Shown here piece by piece: positions 14,728-24,053 of a stretch of DNA of 56,114 bases; position 1 is the stretch's first letter, and every line of letters starts with the position of its first letter. The translations under genes and the position numbers were made by a program. The notes under the pieces were generated by a model that saw only the letters and a program-made list of their open reading frames with translations, searched no databases and was not told the DNA's origin. Origin of the DNA: Rhodohalobacter halophilus (lineage in GTDB: Bacteria > Bacteroidota > Rhodothermia > Balneolales > Balneolaceae); NCBI RefSeq assembly GCF_001715195.1, contig NZ_MDWE01000045.1:1-56114 (forward strand). The letters run 5' to 3'.

Positions 14728-15192
14728 ATGTCTAAAAAAAGACTGATTGATCTCTACGCTTACCGGATTATAAACGGAGGTGTTGAGTTTCTGCTCTTTA
14801 AACGTGCGAAGGGAAAAATCTATGAAGGGCAGTGGAGAATGATAGGCGGCAAGGTTCATCCCGAAGAAACATATTGGCAGGGCGCACTTCGTGAGCTGAA
14901 AGAGGAGACCGGCCTGACGCCGGTAACGTTCTGGACATTGCCATCGGTCAATACGTTTTATGAGCACAATAGTGACACCGTTCATCAAATCCCCGCATTT
15001 GCCGCGGAGCTTCAGCCGGATTCTTTGCCAAATCTGGATGATGAACATACCGAGTACAGGTGGTTTACGTTAAAGGAGGCAACAGAGCAGGTTACTTGGC
15101 CGGAACAGCAGAGGCTGCTTGGATTGGCCCACAGATTGATAACAGAAAATAAAATATTGAAAGATTGGCACGTCTCAATTCCTTCGTCTTAA
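14728..15192 (+). CDS. Nudix hydrolase
   Basis: A 154-aa Nudix protein with a perfect signature at 40-63 (GGx5Ex7RExxEExGL: G40, E47, R55, E56, E59, E60), the Mg2+ site that cleaves nucleoside diphosphate-X compounds. Flanking residues (YEGQWRMIGGKV and the NTFYEHNSDTVHQIPAFAAEL stretch) resemble dATP/NTP pyrophosphohydrolase types. The substrate is uncertain, and a nucleotide-sugar is possible given its place behind the UDP-xylose genes. It is four nt from the upstream stop and overlaps the next gene by 28 nt. Confidence 0.88.
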   Translation: MSKKRLIDLYAYRIINGGVEFLLFKRAKGKIYEGQWRMIGGKVHPEETYWQGALRELKEETGLTPVTFWTLPSVNTFYEHNSDTVHQIPAFAAELQPDSLPNLDDEHTEYRWFTLKEATEQVTWPEQQRLLGLAHRLITENKILKDWHVSIPSS

Positions 15193-16397
15193 TTGCAGTT
15201 CTATTTACATTTTTTCTGATCCCGGCTGATTCCATCGGTCAGAGCCGAAGCTACGAGCTGATTCCCGCTCCCGATCTTTGGTACAACGATGTTGACGGCA
15301 TTCGGGTGGGAGTTCGGCTGAAGGGACAGGTTCCCGGTACGTTTGAAGATGGACCTCACCGATTAGACGGAGGGGTCTGGCTTAGCACCTGGTTTCCCGA
15401 TCTGCCTGTTTCTTATTATCTCTCCTATATAAACCCAATAGACCGCTGGTCCGATTTTGGCAGTGAGGCAAACTATCAGCTGATCAGCTCCATTCGAACC
15501 GGATATTACCGTCACGGCATTGCCTTGAATAAACGGTGGCAGGAGGGGTTTGATGAGAGGAGATATAGAGAAGTGCATTTTTTTAACTCTTTGGAGAGGA
15601 GATTTGATTTGGAGTACACAGCCTTTCCAAACCTCTGGAGCGATCGGACCAAGCTGAAATCAACACTCTCAGCTGAAGTCAAAAATGACAATGGACTCGG
15701 GTGGTATCGCTTCAACGCCGCTGCAATGGTGCAATATCTGGATGATTCATTTGTACAAATCCGGGGTGAGTTTCGACAGGATATTCCTCTTCATGAATAT
15801 TGGGGTTTTAAAGTGCGGCTTTTTACAGGGATCTCATCTGAGAACACCGCACCGGAATATCTCTTTTCGCGAAGCAAGGCACCGGCGCATGAAACCATAT
15901 TCAACGGTGTGACTCGGGCAAAAGGTACAATTCCGCAGCCATGGATGGAGAGCGGAAATTTTCAAATTTCGGGAGGGGCAAACCTGAGAGGGTATGCCTG
16001 GCAGGACATAAATAGTTTTTACAGTAATAATCCGGACGAGTTTGTTGTTCCGTTTCTGTTAAACTCAATTGCTGCTGTAAATGCAGAGTTTGACTATTAT
16101 AACCCGATTGGAGTGGCATTCAACCGAATTCCTTATGCCGGAGATTTTCTCTCCTTCCGCTCGTATCTCTTCTTTGATGCGGGGCGATCCCTCCAGGTAA
16201 TCGATGACGAACCCGATACACTTTTTGCAGATGCCGGAGCCGGTTTTTCACTCTCTTTGAATATTCCTGACTATCTTGGGAAACCTCGAGGATTTGTACT
16301 GAAATATGAGATTCCTTTCTGGTTGTCGGAGCCGGGAACTGAAGAGGAATTTAAACTCCGTCATCTCCTATCATTTGGAGCAGTTATTACGTTTTAG
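15165..16397 (+). CDS. Outer-membrane beta-barrel protein (Omp85/surface-antigen-like)
   Basis: The protein has 410 aa and starts at TTG 15165, overlapping the Nudix gene. This start is chosen because it supplies a complete signal peptide (hydrophobic 6-19, likely cut after Ala or Ser in IPADSIGQS). The rest consists of amphipathic strands separated by acidic turns and ends in a C-terminal Phe (AVITF), the barrel-insertion signal. The segment SGGANLRGYAWQD resembles the conserved GG...RGY loop motif of Omp85-type barrels. No POTRA domain is visible. It may partner with the lipoprotein 6 nt downstream. Cargo or ligand unknown. Confidence 0.7.
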   Translation: MARLNSFVLIAVLFTFFLIPADSIGQSRSYELIPAPDLWYNDVDGIRVGVRLKGQVPGTFEDGPHRLDGGVWLSTWFPDLPVSYYLSYINPIDRWSDFGSEANYQLISSIRTGYYRHGIALNKRWQEGFDERRYREVHFFNSLERRFDLEYTAFPNLWSDRTKLKSTLSAEVKNDNGLGWYRFNAAAMVQYLDDSFVQIRGEFRQDIPLHEYWGFKVRLFTGISSENTAPEYLFSRSKAPAHETIFNGVTRAKGTIPQPWMESGNFQISGGANLRGYAWQDINSFYSNNPDEFVVPFLLNSIAAVNAEFDYYNPIGVAFNRIPYAGDFLSFRSYLFFDAGRSLQVIDDEPDTLFADAGAGFSLSLNIPDYLGKPRGFVLKYEIPFWLSEPGTEEEFKLRHLLSFGAVITF

Positions 16398-16403
16398 ATC
16401 TAT

Positions 16404-18128
16404 ATGAAGAAGGTTCTGTTCATCTTGCTGCCGGTGCTTTTTTTAGCATCATGTACAACAACCCGGTGGGTAGTGACGGAACAGCATGCCGTTGATGAGA
16501 GAGCTGAACCTCGAATTGTGCTGAAGCAAACTACGTTTGTATTCGAAGAGGAGCCAACCGTTGACAATCCCATCGCCACATTTTCACTTTACAACATCGA
16601 AGACCGAGAGTATCCGGAACGGATCAGGGTAGAGAGAACCGTACAGAGATACAAACCGAAATGGGGCTTTGTTCTGCTGGGTCTGGCGGGGGCAACCGTT
16701 GCGGGGTTAGCGGCAAACTCCGGGATACTTCTGTCAAATCCATCCACGGCGCAACAGCTGGGGCTGAATTTAACAGCAGGTCTTATGGGCGTATTGTCAT
16801 TTACAAATTTGCAGCCTGCGGGTGAACCGATTTACACCGGTGAGACTAAATTGATGAGACAGAGCGGAACCGAGGTTTTCAGGGATTCTGTGCGATATCA
16901 GCCCGAGGAGGAACTTGTAGCTGATTTGAAGATTTCACTGAGAGACAGTCTGCTGTTTAGTCAGGATGACGTGCCTCTTGACGATGGATTACTTGAACTG
17001 AATCTTGGGTCCTTCAGTGATGATCTTACCGGTCAGTTAGATGAAAATTCGGTCATTGAGATAGAGTTGGGGTTTGAGGGTCAGACAAGCCGATTCGCAG
17101 TCCCTGTGAACCGTTTTTTAGCACCTTATCTAAATGTGGAAGTCCTGGTAGCATCCCTGCGCAGCAACCCTGAACAGGATGATGTGAACATCGTAACGGA
17201 AGTAGGGCAGGGGAGTTTTCTGGAAATTGTGGAGAATGAGCATGAAAGATTTTTCAAAGTCCGATATGAAGAGAATGAATATTACATAGACAGAGATGCC
17301 GGTGTGATTGAGTGGCTGAGCACAGCCGAATCGGGACCGGCACTTGTGTTTGAATTTGCGGAGCTTCCCTTTGGTGAGATCGACGTGGAGCGCGCTATGC
17401 CGGTACTGAAACCCAACAATCCCTCCGACCGCAGCCTGGTCATAACAAATGGGATCAACAACGATCTGCTGCCGCGTCAATATTTGGAGAGAGATCATCA
17501 ACTGTTTGAAGCGTACATGAAAAATACGCTGAGGCTTCAAGACAATCAGATCTCTCGAATTTCAGGTGCAGATCCGATAGGTGGTTTGCGAAATGCGGAT
17601 CGTATGAATGGGGAAGGATCACTCTACATCTACCTGAGCGGTGTAGCCACTGTAAAATCGGTGAACGGGAGATCAGAGATATTTTTAACTCACAGAGAAA
17701 ATGAGATCTCTTTAAGTACTCTTTTTGAAAGAATTACCCGTATCAATCCTGGAGCACTTTTTCTGTTTGTGGACCTCGATTATATCAACGGAGATCAACA
17801 AGATGGTGAGAGTTTTTTACGAAGCGGAGAGAGCGGACTGCTTCAGCGAACTGCGAACACGATTGTGAGAGAGTTGCCCAACTCCGCAATTCTATTCAGT
17901 AACAAGCCGGGACAGCGATCCAACATCTACACCGGTATTATTGACGGCAACCGGCGCCATACGATCTTTAACTATTATTGGGCAGAGGCAATTCAACAGC
18001 GAAAAACGAGAATGTCTGATCTTGTCAACCACCTGGATCGGAATGTGGATTACACCTCGCGAAGACTTCATGACTCGCCTCAGGAGATTCAGGCGTTTGG
18101 GAATCTGACACTCAATCTGGCACGATGA
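16404..18128 (+). CDS. Lipoprotein with a C-terminal caspase-like domain lacking catalytic residues
   Basis: A 574-aa lipoprotein: signal peptide with lipobox LASC (14-17) and mature Cys17. About 90-140 holds two hydrophobic, Gly/Ala-rich stretches (WGFVLLGLAGATVAGLAA). The middle is beta-rich and acidic. From about 340 the chain follows a caspase/C14 layout: SLVITNGINNDLL, the Asp-containing helix ERDHQLFEAYM, LYIYLSGVAT where caspases have YYSGHG, and FLFVDLDYING where they have the D-x-C loop. Thus the catalytic His is V414 and the Cys is D459, so proteolysis is not expected. It is 6 nt behind the barrel gene and overlaps the transporter gene by ATGA. A scaffold or assembly role at the outer membrane is my inference. 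Confidence 0.6.
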   Translation: MKKVLFILLPVLFLASCTTTRWVVTEQHAVDERAEPRIVLKQTTFVFEEEPTVDNPIATFSLYNIEDREYPERIRVERTVQRYKPKWGFVLLGLAGATVAGLAANSGILLSNPSTAQQLGLNLTAGLMGVLSFTNLQPAGEPIYTGETKLMRQSGTEVFRDSVRYQPEEELVADLKISLRDSLLFSQDDVPLDDGLLELNLGSFSDDLTGQLDENSVIEIELGFEGQTSRFAVPVNRFLAPYLNVEVLVASLRSNPEQDDVNIVTEVGQGSFLEIVENEHERFFKVRYEENEYYIDRDAGVIEWLSTAESGPALVFEFAELPFGEIDVERAMPVLKPNNPSDRSLVITNGINNDLLPRQYLERDHQLFEAYMKNTLRLQDNQISRISGADPIGGLRNADRMNGEGSLYIYLSGVATVKSVNGRSEIFLTHRENEISLSTLFERITRINPGALFLFVDLDYINGDQQDGESFLRSGESGLLQRTANTIVRELPNSAILFSNKPGQRSNIYTGIIDGNRRHTIFNYYWAEAIQQRKTRMSDLVNHLDRNVDYTSRRLHDSPQEIQAFGNLTLNLAR

Positions 18129-18988
18129 TCACCGGATGGATCTACATTATTTTAAGTGCAGCCGCCTCCGTACTGATTGCTCACTTTTTGAAAGTTGTAG
18201 AGAATCGCAATCTTAGTACAGTTAGGGTCTTAACGATTAACTACCTGGTCGCAACCGCTATTGCTTTCTCCTCTTCGGGTTTCACCGGGGCTGTTCAGCT
18301 CCAGACTGGCGAGGGATTTGTTGCCATAATGATGGCTGTGGTGGTTGGGGTGATATTTATTGCCAACTTCTTCATCTACAGCAAATCGGTGTACCACAAC
18401 GGAGTTGGGATTAGTGTTGCGGCGATGCGGATCTCACTCATCATTCCGGTTTTACTCTCTACCTTGTGGTACCTCGAGGTTCTCTCCACCGTTCAGTGGG
18501 CTGGGGTGATACTCGTATTTATCACCCTTTTTCTGCTTCTACCAAACAAGAGAAAAATGTTGAGAGAGCCGTTCAGCGTAGCTTGGCTGCTGGTTCTTCT
18601 GTTTATCGGGACAGGCTTGGGCGATGGGTCACTTAAAATATATGAGCAGGAGTTTTCGACCTTACTGAATAAAGAACAATTCATGGGGTTCGTTTTTCTG
18701 TCTGCGTTTCTGATCGGTTTGGTGATTATGACCGCAAGGCGAAGCTGGGGGGGTAAAAAAATGGAGTGGGTGATGGGAATTGCCGTGGGAATTCCGAACC
18801 TCTACACGGCCATATTTTTGATCGAAGCACTGGAACGGATGAACGGAGCCATTGTTTACAGTAGTGTAAATGTATTGACAGTGCTTGGTGGGACGCTGCT
18901 CGGTATCATAAAATGGGGGGATAAACTGACCAGGATTCAGTGGGTTGGGATCATTTTAACTGTAATTACAATTCTATTGTTGATTTAA
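18125..18988 (+). CDS. EamA/DMT-type membrane transporter
   Basis: A 287-aa protein with about ten transmembrane helices arranged as two five-helix repeats, the drug/metabolite transporter fold. The first repeat starts with GWIYIILSAAASVLIAHFLK and the second with the stretch after LNKEQFMGFVFLSAFLIGLVIM. It ends with a hydrophobic helix (VGIILTVITILLLI). The short RRSWGGKK loop is cytoplasmic by the positive-inside rule. Its start overlaps the lipoprotein stop (ATGA) and pta begins one nt after its stop, so it is within an operon. Substrate unknown. Confidence 0.8.
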   Translation: MITGWIYIILSAAASVLIAHFLKVVENRNLSTVRVLTINYLVATAIAFSSSGFTGAVQLQTGEGFVAIMMAVVVGVIFIANFFIYSKSVYHNGVGISVAAMRISLIIPVLLSTLWYLEVLSTVQWAGVILVFITLFLLLPNKRKMLREPFSVAWLLVLLFIGTGLGDGSLKIYEQEFSTLLNKEQFMGFVFLSAFLIGLVIMTARRSWGGKKMEWVMGIAVGIPNLYTAIFLIEALERMNGAIVYSSVNVLTVLGGTLLGIIKWGDKLTRIQWVGIILTVITILLLI

Positions 18989-18989
18989 T

Positions 18990-19982
18990 ATGAGTTTAAT
19001 CGAAGAGATCAGACAAAAAGCCTCAAATCTGAACAAACGTGTGGTTCTGCCAGAGGCGGAAAGGGATATTCGTGTGCTGAAAGCCGCTGCAATGTTGAGC
19101 GGTATGGGACTTGCGAAGCCAATACTGCTGGGGGAGAAGGAAAAAATAGAGAACCTTGCTAAAGAGCAGGGTGTTGAACTGCCCGATTCGGTGGAAATTA
19201 AGCCGTACCGGAACTCAGTGTTTGATGAAAAAAAGTTCAGATATTTTGAAAAGAAGCTTGCCCACAAAAATCCAACCAAAGAGCAGATCCAGGAGATCAG
19301 TTTGAACCCGCTTTTTACTGCCGGCTGGATGCTCGATACCGGTAAAGCGGATGCTGCGGTTGCCGGATCGGTGGCCTCAACCGGCGAGGTGATCGTATCC
19401 GCATTGCGAACGGTGGGGGTTGCCGAAGGGTCTGAACTTGTTTCAAGCACCTTTCTGATGGAAATGCCCGATGGTAAGGTGTTCACATATGCCGATTGTG
19501 CTGTGGTTCCATATCCGGAATCTGATCAGCTGGCATCTATTGCGCTCGATGCCGGAGATACCCACCGGCTGCTGACCGGGGCTGAACCGCTCATCGCGTT
19601 TCTGTCATTCTCAACCAAAGGGAGTGCAAAACACGAAAGAGTGGAGCTGGTTCAGCAAGCTTATCAAAAAGCGAAAGCGGCCAAACCGAACTGGAAAATG
19701 GACGGTGAACTTCAGTTTGACACAGCTTTTGTAGATTCGGTAGCAAAACGAAAAGCTCCCGACTCTGAAGTTGGTGGCAATGCAAACGTGTTTATTTTTC
19801 CAAATCTGGATGCCGGAAACATTGCCTATAAAATTACTGAGCGTCTGGCTGGTGCAACGGCAACCGGGCCCATTCTACAGGGACTTTCCAAACCCTACAT
19901 GGATCTGTCGCGCGGCTGTTCAGTAGATGATATTGTGAACACAGCTTGTGTGGCTTCGCTGATTAGTCAGAAATCGTCCTAA
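18990..19982 (+). CDS. pta: Phosphate acetyltransferase
   Basis: A 330-aa short-form Pta, interconverting acetyl-CoA and acetyl phosphate. Family signatures: VVLPEAERDIRVLKAA (18-33), GKADAAVAGSVASTGEV, YADCAVVPYPESDQLASIA, and the C-terminal FPNLDAGNIAYKITERLAGATATGPILQGL. It lacks the N-terminal DRTGG-type domain of the long form. No ackA is adjacent, so the acetate kinase partner must be elsewhere. It is the last gene of the run that begins at 15165. Confidence 0.93.
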   Translation: MSLIEEIRQKASNLNKRVVLPEAERDIRVLKAAAMLSGMGLAKPILLGEKEKIENLAKEQGVELPDSVEIKPYRNSVFDEKKFRYFEKKLAHKNPTKEQIQEISLNPLFTAGWMLDTGKADAAVAGSVASTGEVIVSALRTVGVAEGSELVSSTFLMEMPDGKVFTYADCAVVPYPESDQLASIALDAGDTHRLLTGAEPLIAFLSFSTKGSAKHERVELVQQAYQKAKAAKPNWKMDGELQFDTAFVDSVAKRKAPDSEVGGNANVFIFPNLDAGNIAYKITERLAGATATGPILQGLSKPYMDLSRGCSVDDIVNTACVASLISQKSS

Positions 19983-20123
19983 TTTGTTTCCTACTATCGG
20001 CTTTATAGCTTCATTCGATTGGAGATTAAACGGGTAAAATGCGTTCTTTATAGCGGTCGGGTTTTGCTTTAAGATCGCATCTATTTTGCTTATCTTTATC
20101 TGTTCCAAATAAGAATAGATGAG

Positions 20124-20160
20124 CATTGACCCGTCCTGAACGAATTTCAGGCATTCAATG
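20124..20160. repeat. Inverted repeat between pta and sufB
   Basis: CATTG...CAATG arms enclose a second stem CCTGAA/TTCAGG around CGAAT. No U-tract follows. It may be an end-of-transcript structure for pta or a small dispersed palindrome. It lies about 55 nt before sufB. Confidence 0.4.
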
Positions 20161-20212
20161 GGTGTTATTCGACCAGAAATAGATAACTGTAAAAGTTTCA
20201 AAACAACAAAAC

Positions 20213-21655
20213 ATGAGTGAGACGAAAGCTCTAGAATCAATGATCGGTGAGGAGTACAAATATGGCTTCACCACCGATGTTGAGTATGAAGATTTTCCAA
20301 CCGGAATTAATGAAGATGTCGTACGGCTGATCTCCGAGAAGAAGAACGAGCCGGAGTGGATGACGGAGTTCCGTCTGAAGGCTTTTCGGGCATGGAAGGA
20401 GATGGAAGAACCGGATTGGTTCAATGCCACGTATGAGAAGCCAAAATTTGATAAGCTTCAGTACTACTCTGCTCCAAAAAATAAACCTAAACTCGACAGT
20501 TTAGATGATGTAGATCCAAAAATTCGTGAAACCTACGAAAAGCTGGGCATTCCACTTGAAGAGCAGAAAGCTCTTGCGGGAGTTGCGGTGGATGCTGTAT
20601 TTGACAGTGTATCGATCTTCACCACATTTAAAGAGAAACTTGCTGAAGCTGGTGTAATTTTTTGCTCCATTTCCGAAGCGATTCAGAATCACCCCGAACT
20701 TGTGAAGAAGTATATGGGGTCGGTTGTGCCGGCACGCGATAATTTTTACGCTGCCCTGAACTCCGCAGTATTTTCTGACGGGTCGTTCTGCTATGTGCCA
20801 AAAGACACGATCTGCCCGATGGAACTCTCAACATACTTCCGGATCAACAATATGAACTCCGGACAATTTGAGCGGACGCTGATTATTGCGGAAGAGAATA
20901 GTCATGTAAGCTACCTGGAAGGCTGTACCGCACCGATGTATGATGAGCATCAGCTGCACGCTGCCGTTGTTGAACTCGTAGCACTGGAAAATGCAGAGAT
21001 TAAATACTCAACAATTCAGAACTGGTACTCCGGTGATGAAGATGGAAAAGGTGGAATCTACAACTTCGTAACCAAGCGTGGTGCTTGTCGTGGAGATAAC
21101 TCCAAGATCTCCTGGACTCAGCTCGAAACCGGTTCAGCCGTTACTCTGAAATATCCAAGCGTGATATTGCAGGGAGACAATTCGGTCGGTGAGTTTTACT
21201 CGGTTGCTGTTACCAATAACCGTCAGCAGGCGGATACCGGAACCAAAATGATTCACCTTGGAAAGAACACCAAGAGTACAATTATCTCTAAAGGAATCTC
21301 AGCCGGTAAGTCGGACAACAGCTATCGCGGACAGGTGAAATTCAGCAAGAAGGCTGATAACGCCCGAAACTATTCGCAGTGCGACTCTATGCTGATTGGG
21401 CAGACTTGCGGGGCACATACGTTTCCGTACATCGAATCTGCAAACCCAACGGCAAAGGTTGAGCACGAAGCGACAACGTCGCGGGTGGGCGAGGATCAGA
21501 TTTTCTACCTGCAGCAGCGTGGTCTCAGTGAAGATGATGCCATATCACTGATTGTGAACGGCTTTGCCAAAGAAGTTCTGAAAGAGCTCCCGATGGAGTT
21601 CGCGGTTGAAGCCAACAAGCTTCTCGGCATCAAACTGGAAGGTAGTGTAGGGTAA
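20213..21655 (+). CDS. sufB: Fe-S cluster assembly scaffold SufB
   Basis: A 480-aa SufB, core of the SufBC2D scaffold that builds Fe-S clusters under oxidative or iron-limiting conditions. Family stretches are present throughout: [76 protein letters not shown] and the C-terminal [34 protein letters not shown]. The ATG at 20213 fits the family N-terminus. It is first in the suf operon. No IscR- or SufR-type regulator gene is adjacent. Confidence 0.97.
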   Translation: MSETKALESMIGEEYKYGFTTDVEYEDFPTGINEDVVRLISEKKNEPEWMTEFRLKAFRAWKEMEEPDWFNATYEKPKFDKLQYYSAPKNKPKLDSLDDVDPKIRETYEKLGIPLEEQKALAGVAVDAVFDSVSIFTTFKEKLAEAGVIFCSISEAIQNHPELVKKYMGSVVPARDNFYAALNSAVFSDGSFCYVPKDTICPMELSTYFRINNMNSGQFERTLIIAEENSHVSYLEGCTAPMYDEHQLHAAVVELVALENAEIKYSTIQNWYSGDEDGKGGIYNFVTKRGACRGDNSKISWTQLETGSAVTLKYPSVILQGDNSVGEFYSVAVTNNRQQADTGTKMIHLGKNTKSTIISKGISAGKSDNSYRGQVKFSKKADNARNYSQCDSMLIGQTCGAHTFPYIESANPTAKVEHEATTSRVGEDQIFYLQQRGLSEDDAISLIVNGFAKEVLKELPMEFAVEANKLLGIKLEGSVG

Positions 21656-21659
21656 AATA

Positions 21660-21796
21660 ATTCTCCCTCTTGAGGGGAGTACTCCGACAGTTTTTGTCGG
21701 AGGGAGGGGTGTTTGGAAACAAGGAAGTCACATTAAACGCACCCCTTGTCTGCCGCTGAACGCTTGCAGACCTGTCCTCTCAGAAGAGGGGATTTT
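21660..21796. repeat. Nested palindromic repeat inserted between sufB and sufC
   Basis: Outer arms TCTCCCTCTTGAGGGGAG and CCTCTCAGAAGAGGGGA are near-complements. Inside are a perfect stem CTCCGACA/TGTCGGAG (21682-21702), a longer pairing GGGGTGTTT/AAACGCACCCC and a small CTGC...GCAG stem. The sequence has the look of the dispersed non-coding palindromes found in many Bacteroidota genomes. In the transcript it would fold strongly between the two suf cistrons. Confidence 0.7.
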
Positions 21797-21833
21797 AACA
21801 TTTTAAAATCAAACAAAACAAAATCATACAACT

Positions 21834-22607
21834 GTGTTAGAATTAAAAGATTTACATGTTGAAGTTGAGGGTGAAGGGATTGAAATCCTGAAGGGAGTAA
21901 ACCTCAAAGTGAAAAAAGGAGAAATTCACGCCATTATGGGGCCTAACGGAAGCGGTAAGAGTACCCTTTCCAAAGTAGTGGCCGGCCACCCGGAGTACGA
22001 AGTAACCAAAGGTGACATTCTTTTTGAAGGTGAAAGCATTTTGGAACTCGATCCGGATGAAAGAGCGCACAAAGGTGTATTCCTCGCGTTTCAATACCCG
22101 GTGGAAGTTCCCGGTGTAACCAACAACACGCTGCTGCGAGAGTCGTATAACACTATTGCAGCATCCATGGGGCGGGAAGAGTTAGACCCTCTTGAGTTTG
22201 AAGATTACATCAAAGACAAACTGGATTTGGTTCAGATGGATCCCGAGTTTTTGAACAGAAGTGTAAATACCGGTTTCTCAGGCGGCGAGAAGAAACGAAA
22301 TGAAATTTTCCAGATGGCGGTACTTCAGCCAAAGCTGTCACTTCTTGACGAAACAGACTCCGGCCTAGATATCGATGCATTGAAAATTGTATCCAACGGA
22401 ATTAACCAGCTGCATGGAGAGGATGACGCTGTAGTTCTGATTACTCACTATCAGCGCTTGCTTAACTACATCACCCCGGATTATGTGCATGTGATGATGG
22501 GCGGTAAGATTGTAAAAAGTGGTGAGAAAGAGCTGGCCCTTGAGCTTGAGGAGAAAGGCTACGATTGGCTGGAAGATCTTGCAACCGTAAACGGAGAGGC
22601 GAAGTAA
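21834..22607 (+). CDS. sufC: Fe-S assembly ATPase SufC
   Basis: A 257-aa ABC-type ATPase that energises SufB and SufD. Walker [10 protein letters not shown], the Q-loop ([15 protein letters not shown]), signature [11 protein letters not shown] and Walker [17 protein letters not shown] (the SufC form with DETDSGLD) are all intact. The start codon is GTG at 21834. The stop codon overlaps the sufD ATG (TAATG). It has no membrane domain, as expected. Confidence 0.96.
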   Translation: MLELKDLHVEVEGEGIEILKGVNLKVKKGEIHAIMGPNGSGKSTLSKVVAGHPEYEVTKGDILFEGESILELDPDERAHKGVFLAFQYPVEVPGVTNNTLLRESYNTIAASMGREELDPLEFEDYIKDKLDLVQMDPEFLNRSVNTGFSGGEKKRNEIFQMAVLQPKLSLLDETDSGLDIDALKIVSNGINQLHGEDDAVVLITHYQRLLNYITPDYVHVMMGGKIVKSGEKELALELEEKGYDWLEDLATVNGEAK

Positions 22608-23926
22608 TGGCACATCCTACCAAGGTTGAACCATCATTTTTGCACCGGCTGGCAAAGCACTCACCGGAGAGTGAGAACTGGGCCGGGATTCGTGAACAGA
22701 GCCTGAAAGATCTGAATACCACTAATTTTCCACATCGTAAGATTGAGGAGTGGAGATTTACCGATCTGAAACCGTTCACAAGAACCGATTTTGTACCGCT
22801 TAGTGAAGCGGATACACTTCCTGCTACCGATATTGAACAATATTATATTCCTGAATCTGACCGAAGCCGTTTGGTTTTTATCAACGGTACATTTCAGGAG
22901 AAGTATTCGTCCATCGGCGGACTCGGGAAAGGGGTTACTTTCGGTAATCTGTCCGATTTTGCTGATCACGATGCGGTTGAGGAGTACCTGAACAAGTTAG
23001 TCAATTACGAAGAGGACGTGTTTGTACCCTTTAACGGATTGATGTTCGAAGACGGTGCTTTCATCCATCTGGAGAAAGGAGCCAACGCAGAAGCTCCGAT
23101 CCAGGTTTTGAATCTCTACACCGATTCTAAGCAGGCCTACATTGCAACTCCGAGAATGCTGGTGGTGGCAGAAGAGGAGTCGGATGTGACGATTATTGAA
23201 GATCACATCGGGCTGTCTGAAAATACCTATATGACTGTTCCGGTTTGTGAGGTGAAGGCTAAGCAGAAAGCTCACATTCACCACGTCCGTATACAGCGGG
23301 ACAGCCGAAGCGCGCTGCATGTATCCCGACCGATCGCCTATGTTGAAAAAAACGCCGAGTATCACTCCTATACGATCACTTTGGGTGCAAAACTTTCTCG
23401 TAATGAGCCGCGTGTGGTTCAGGAAGACGAGGAAGTGGACTTCACCCTGGACGGACTGGTACTGATTGATGGAGATCAGATTGCAGATACACACTCTGTA
23501 ATGGATCATCGATTTTCTCATGCAAACAGCCATCAGCTTCATAAAGTTGTAGTAAATGGCAAGGCGCACAGTATTTTCAACGGTAAGATTTTTGTTCGCC
23601 GGGATGCTCAGAAGATCGATTCGTTTCAGGAGAACAGAAACCTGCTTCTTTCAGAAGACGGTCTGGTGAACACCAAGCCGCAGCTCGAAATCTTTGCGGA
23701 TGATGTTCTCTGTTCGCACGGAGCGACAATCGGACAGCTTGACCCTGAAGAGGTGTTCTACCTCCAGAGCCGGGGTATGACCGAAGAGAAAGCGAAAGAG
23801 GTCTTAACCTACGCTTTTGCTCTCGAAACCATTGAAAATATGAAAGTGGAATCTGTGCACCAGCTTCTGATAGATGAAGTGTACAGATACACCAAAGCAA
23901 ACAGTGTTGCGAAAGTAACCGCTTAA
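22607..23926 (+). CDS. sufD: Fe-S assembly protein SufD
   Basis: With the start at ATG 22607 ([11 protein letters not shown]) it has 439 aa. A frame reaching 22565 exists but overlaps sufC for no reason, and TAATG coupling favours 22607. SufD pairs with SufB in the scaffold. The beta-helix core ends in the SufB/SufD-shared segment CSHGATIGQLDPEEVFYLQSRGMTEEKAKEVLTYAF, with the His (HGATIG) and Cys next to it that face the cluster-assembly interface. The N-terminal helical region holds the motif FPHRKIEEWRFTDLKPF, typical of the family. Confidence 0.95.
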   Translation: MAHPTKVEPSFLHRLAKHSPESENWAGIREQSLKDLNTTNFPHRKIEEWRFTDLKPFTRTDFVPLSEADTLPATDIEQYYIPESDRSRLVFINGTFQEKYSSIGGLGKGVTFGNLSDFADHDAVEEYLNKLVNYEEDVFVPFNGLMFEDGAFIHLEKGANAEAPIQVLNLYTDSKQAYIATPRMLVVAEEESDVTIIEDHIGLSENTYMTVPVCEVKAKQKAHIHHVRIQRDSRSALHVSRPIAYVEKNAEYHSYTITLGAKLSRNEPRVVQEDEEVDFTLDGLVLIDGDQIADTHSVMDHRFSHANSHQLHKVVVNGKAHSIFNGKIFVRRDAQKIDSFQENRNLLLSEDGLVNTKPQLEIFADDVLCSHGATIGQLDPEEVFYLQSRGMTEEKAKEVLTYAFALETIENMKVESVHQLLIDEVYRYTKANSVAKVTA

Positions 23927-24012
23927 ATTTTCCTCATCCTGAGAAATCGGGAGCAGTGAGGAAAATGAAAGAGAGTGTGCTGAATATCTGAATACAGTTG
24001 TTGAGCACACTC
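23927..24012 (+). repeat. Two hairpins between sufD and sufS
   Basis: First: a perfect 10-bp stem ATTTTCCTCA/TGAGGAAAAT (23927-23936, 23957-23966). Second: a perfect 9-bp stem GAGTGTGCT/AGCACACTC (23973-23981, 24004-24012). Neither has a U-tract. They could protect or attenuate the sufBCD message ahead of sufS. Confidence 0.6.
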
Positions 24013-24053
24013 CATTTATATTCTCTTCAAATAGATTGAAGACTTTAAACACT

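Noticed and set aside
20000-20212. Possible SufR/IscR operator before sufB
   Set aside because: No clear palindrome of either type could be matched; only an unrelated inverted repeat was found.
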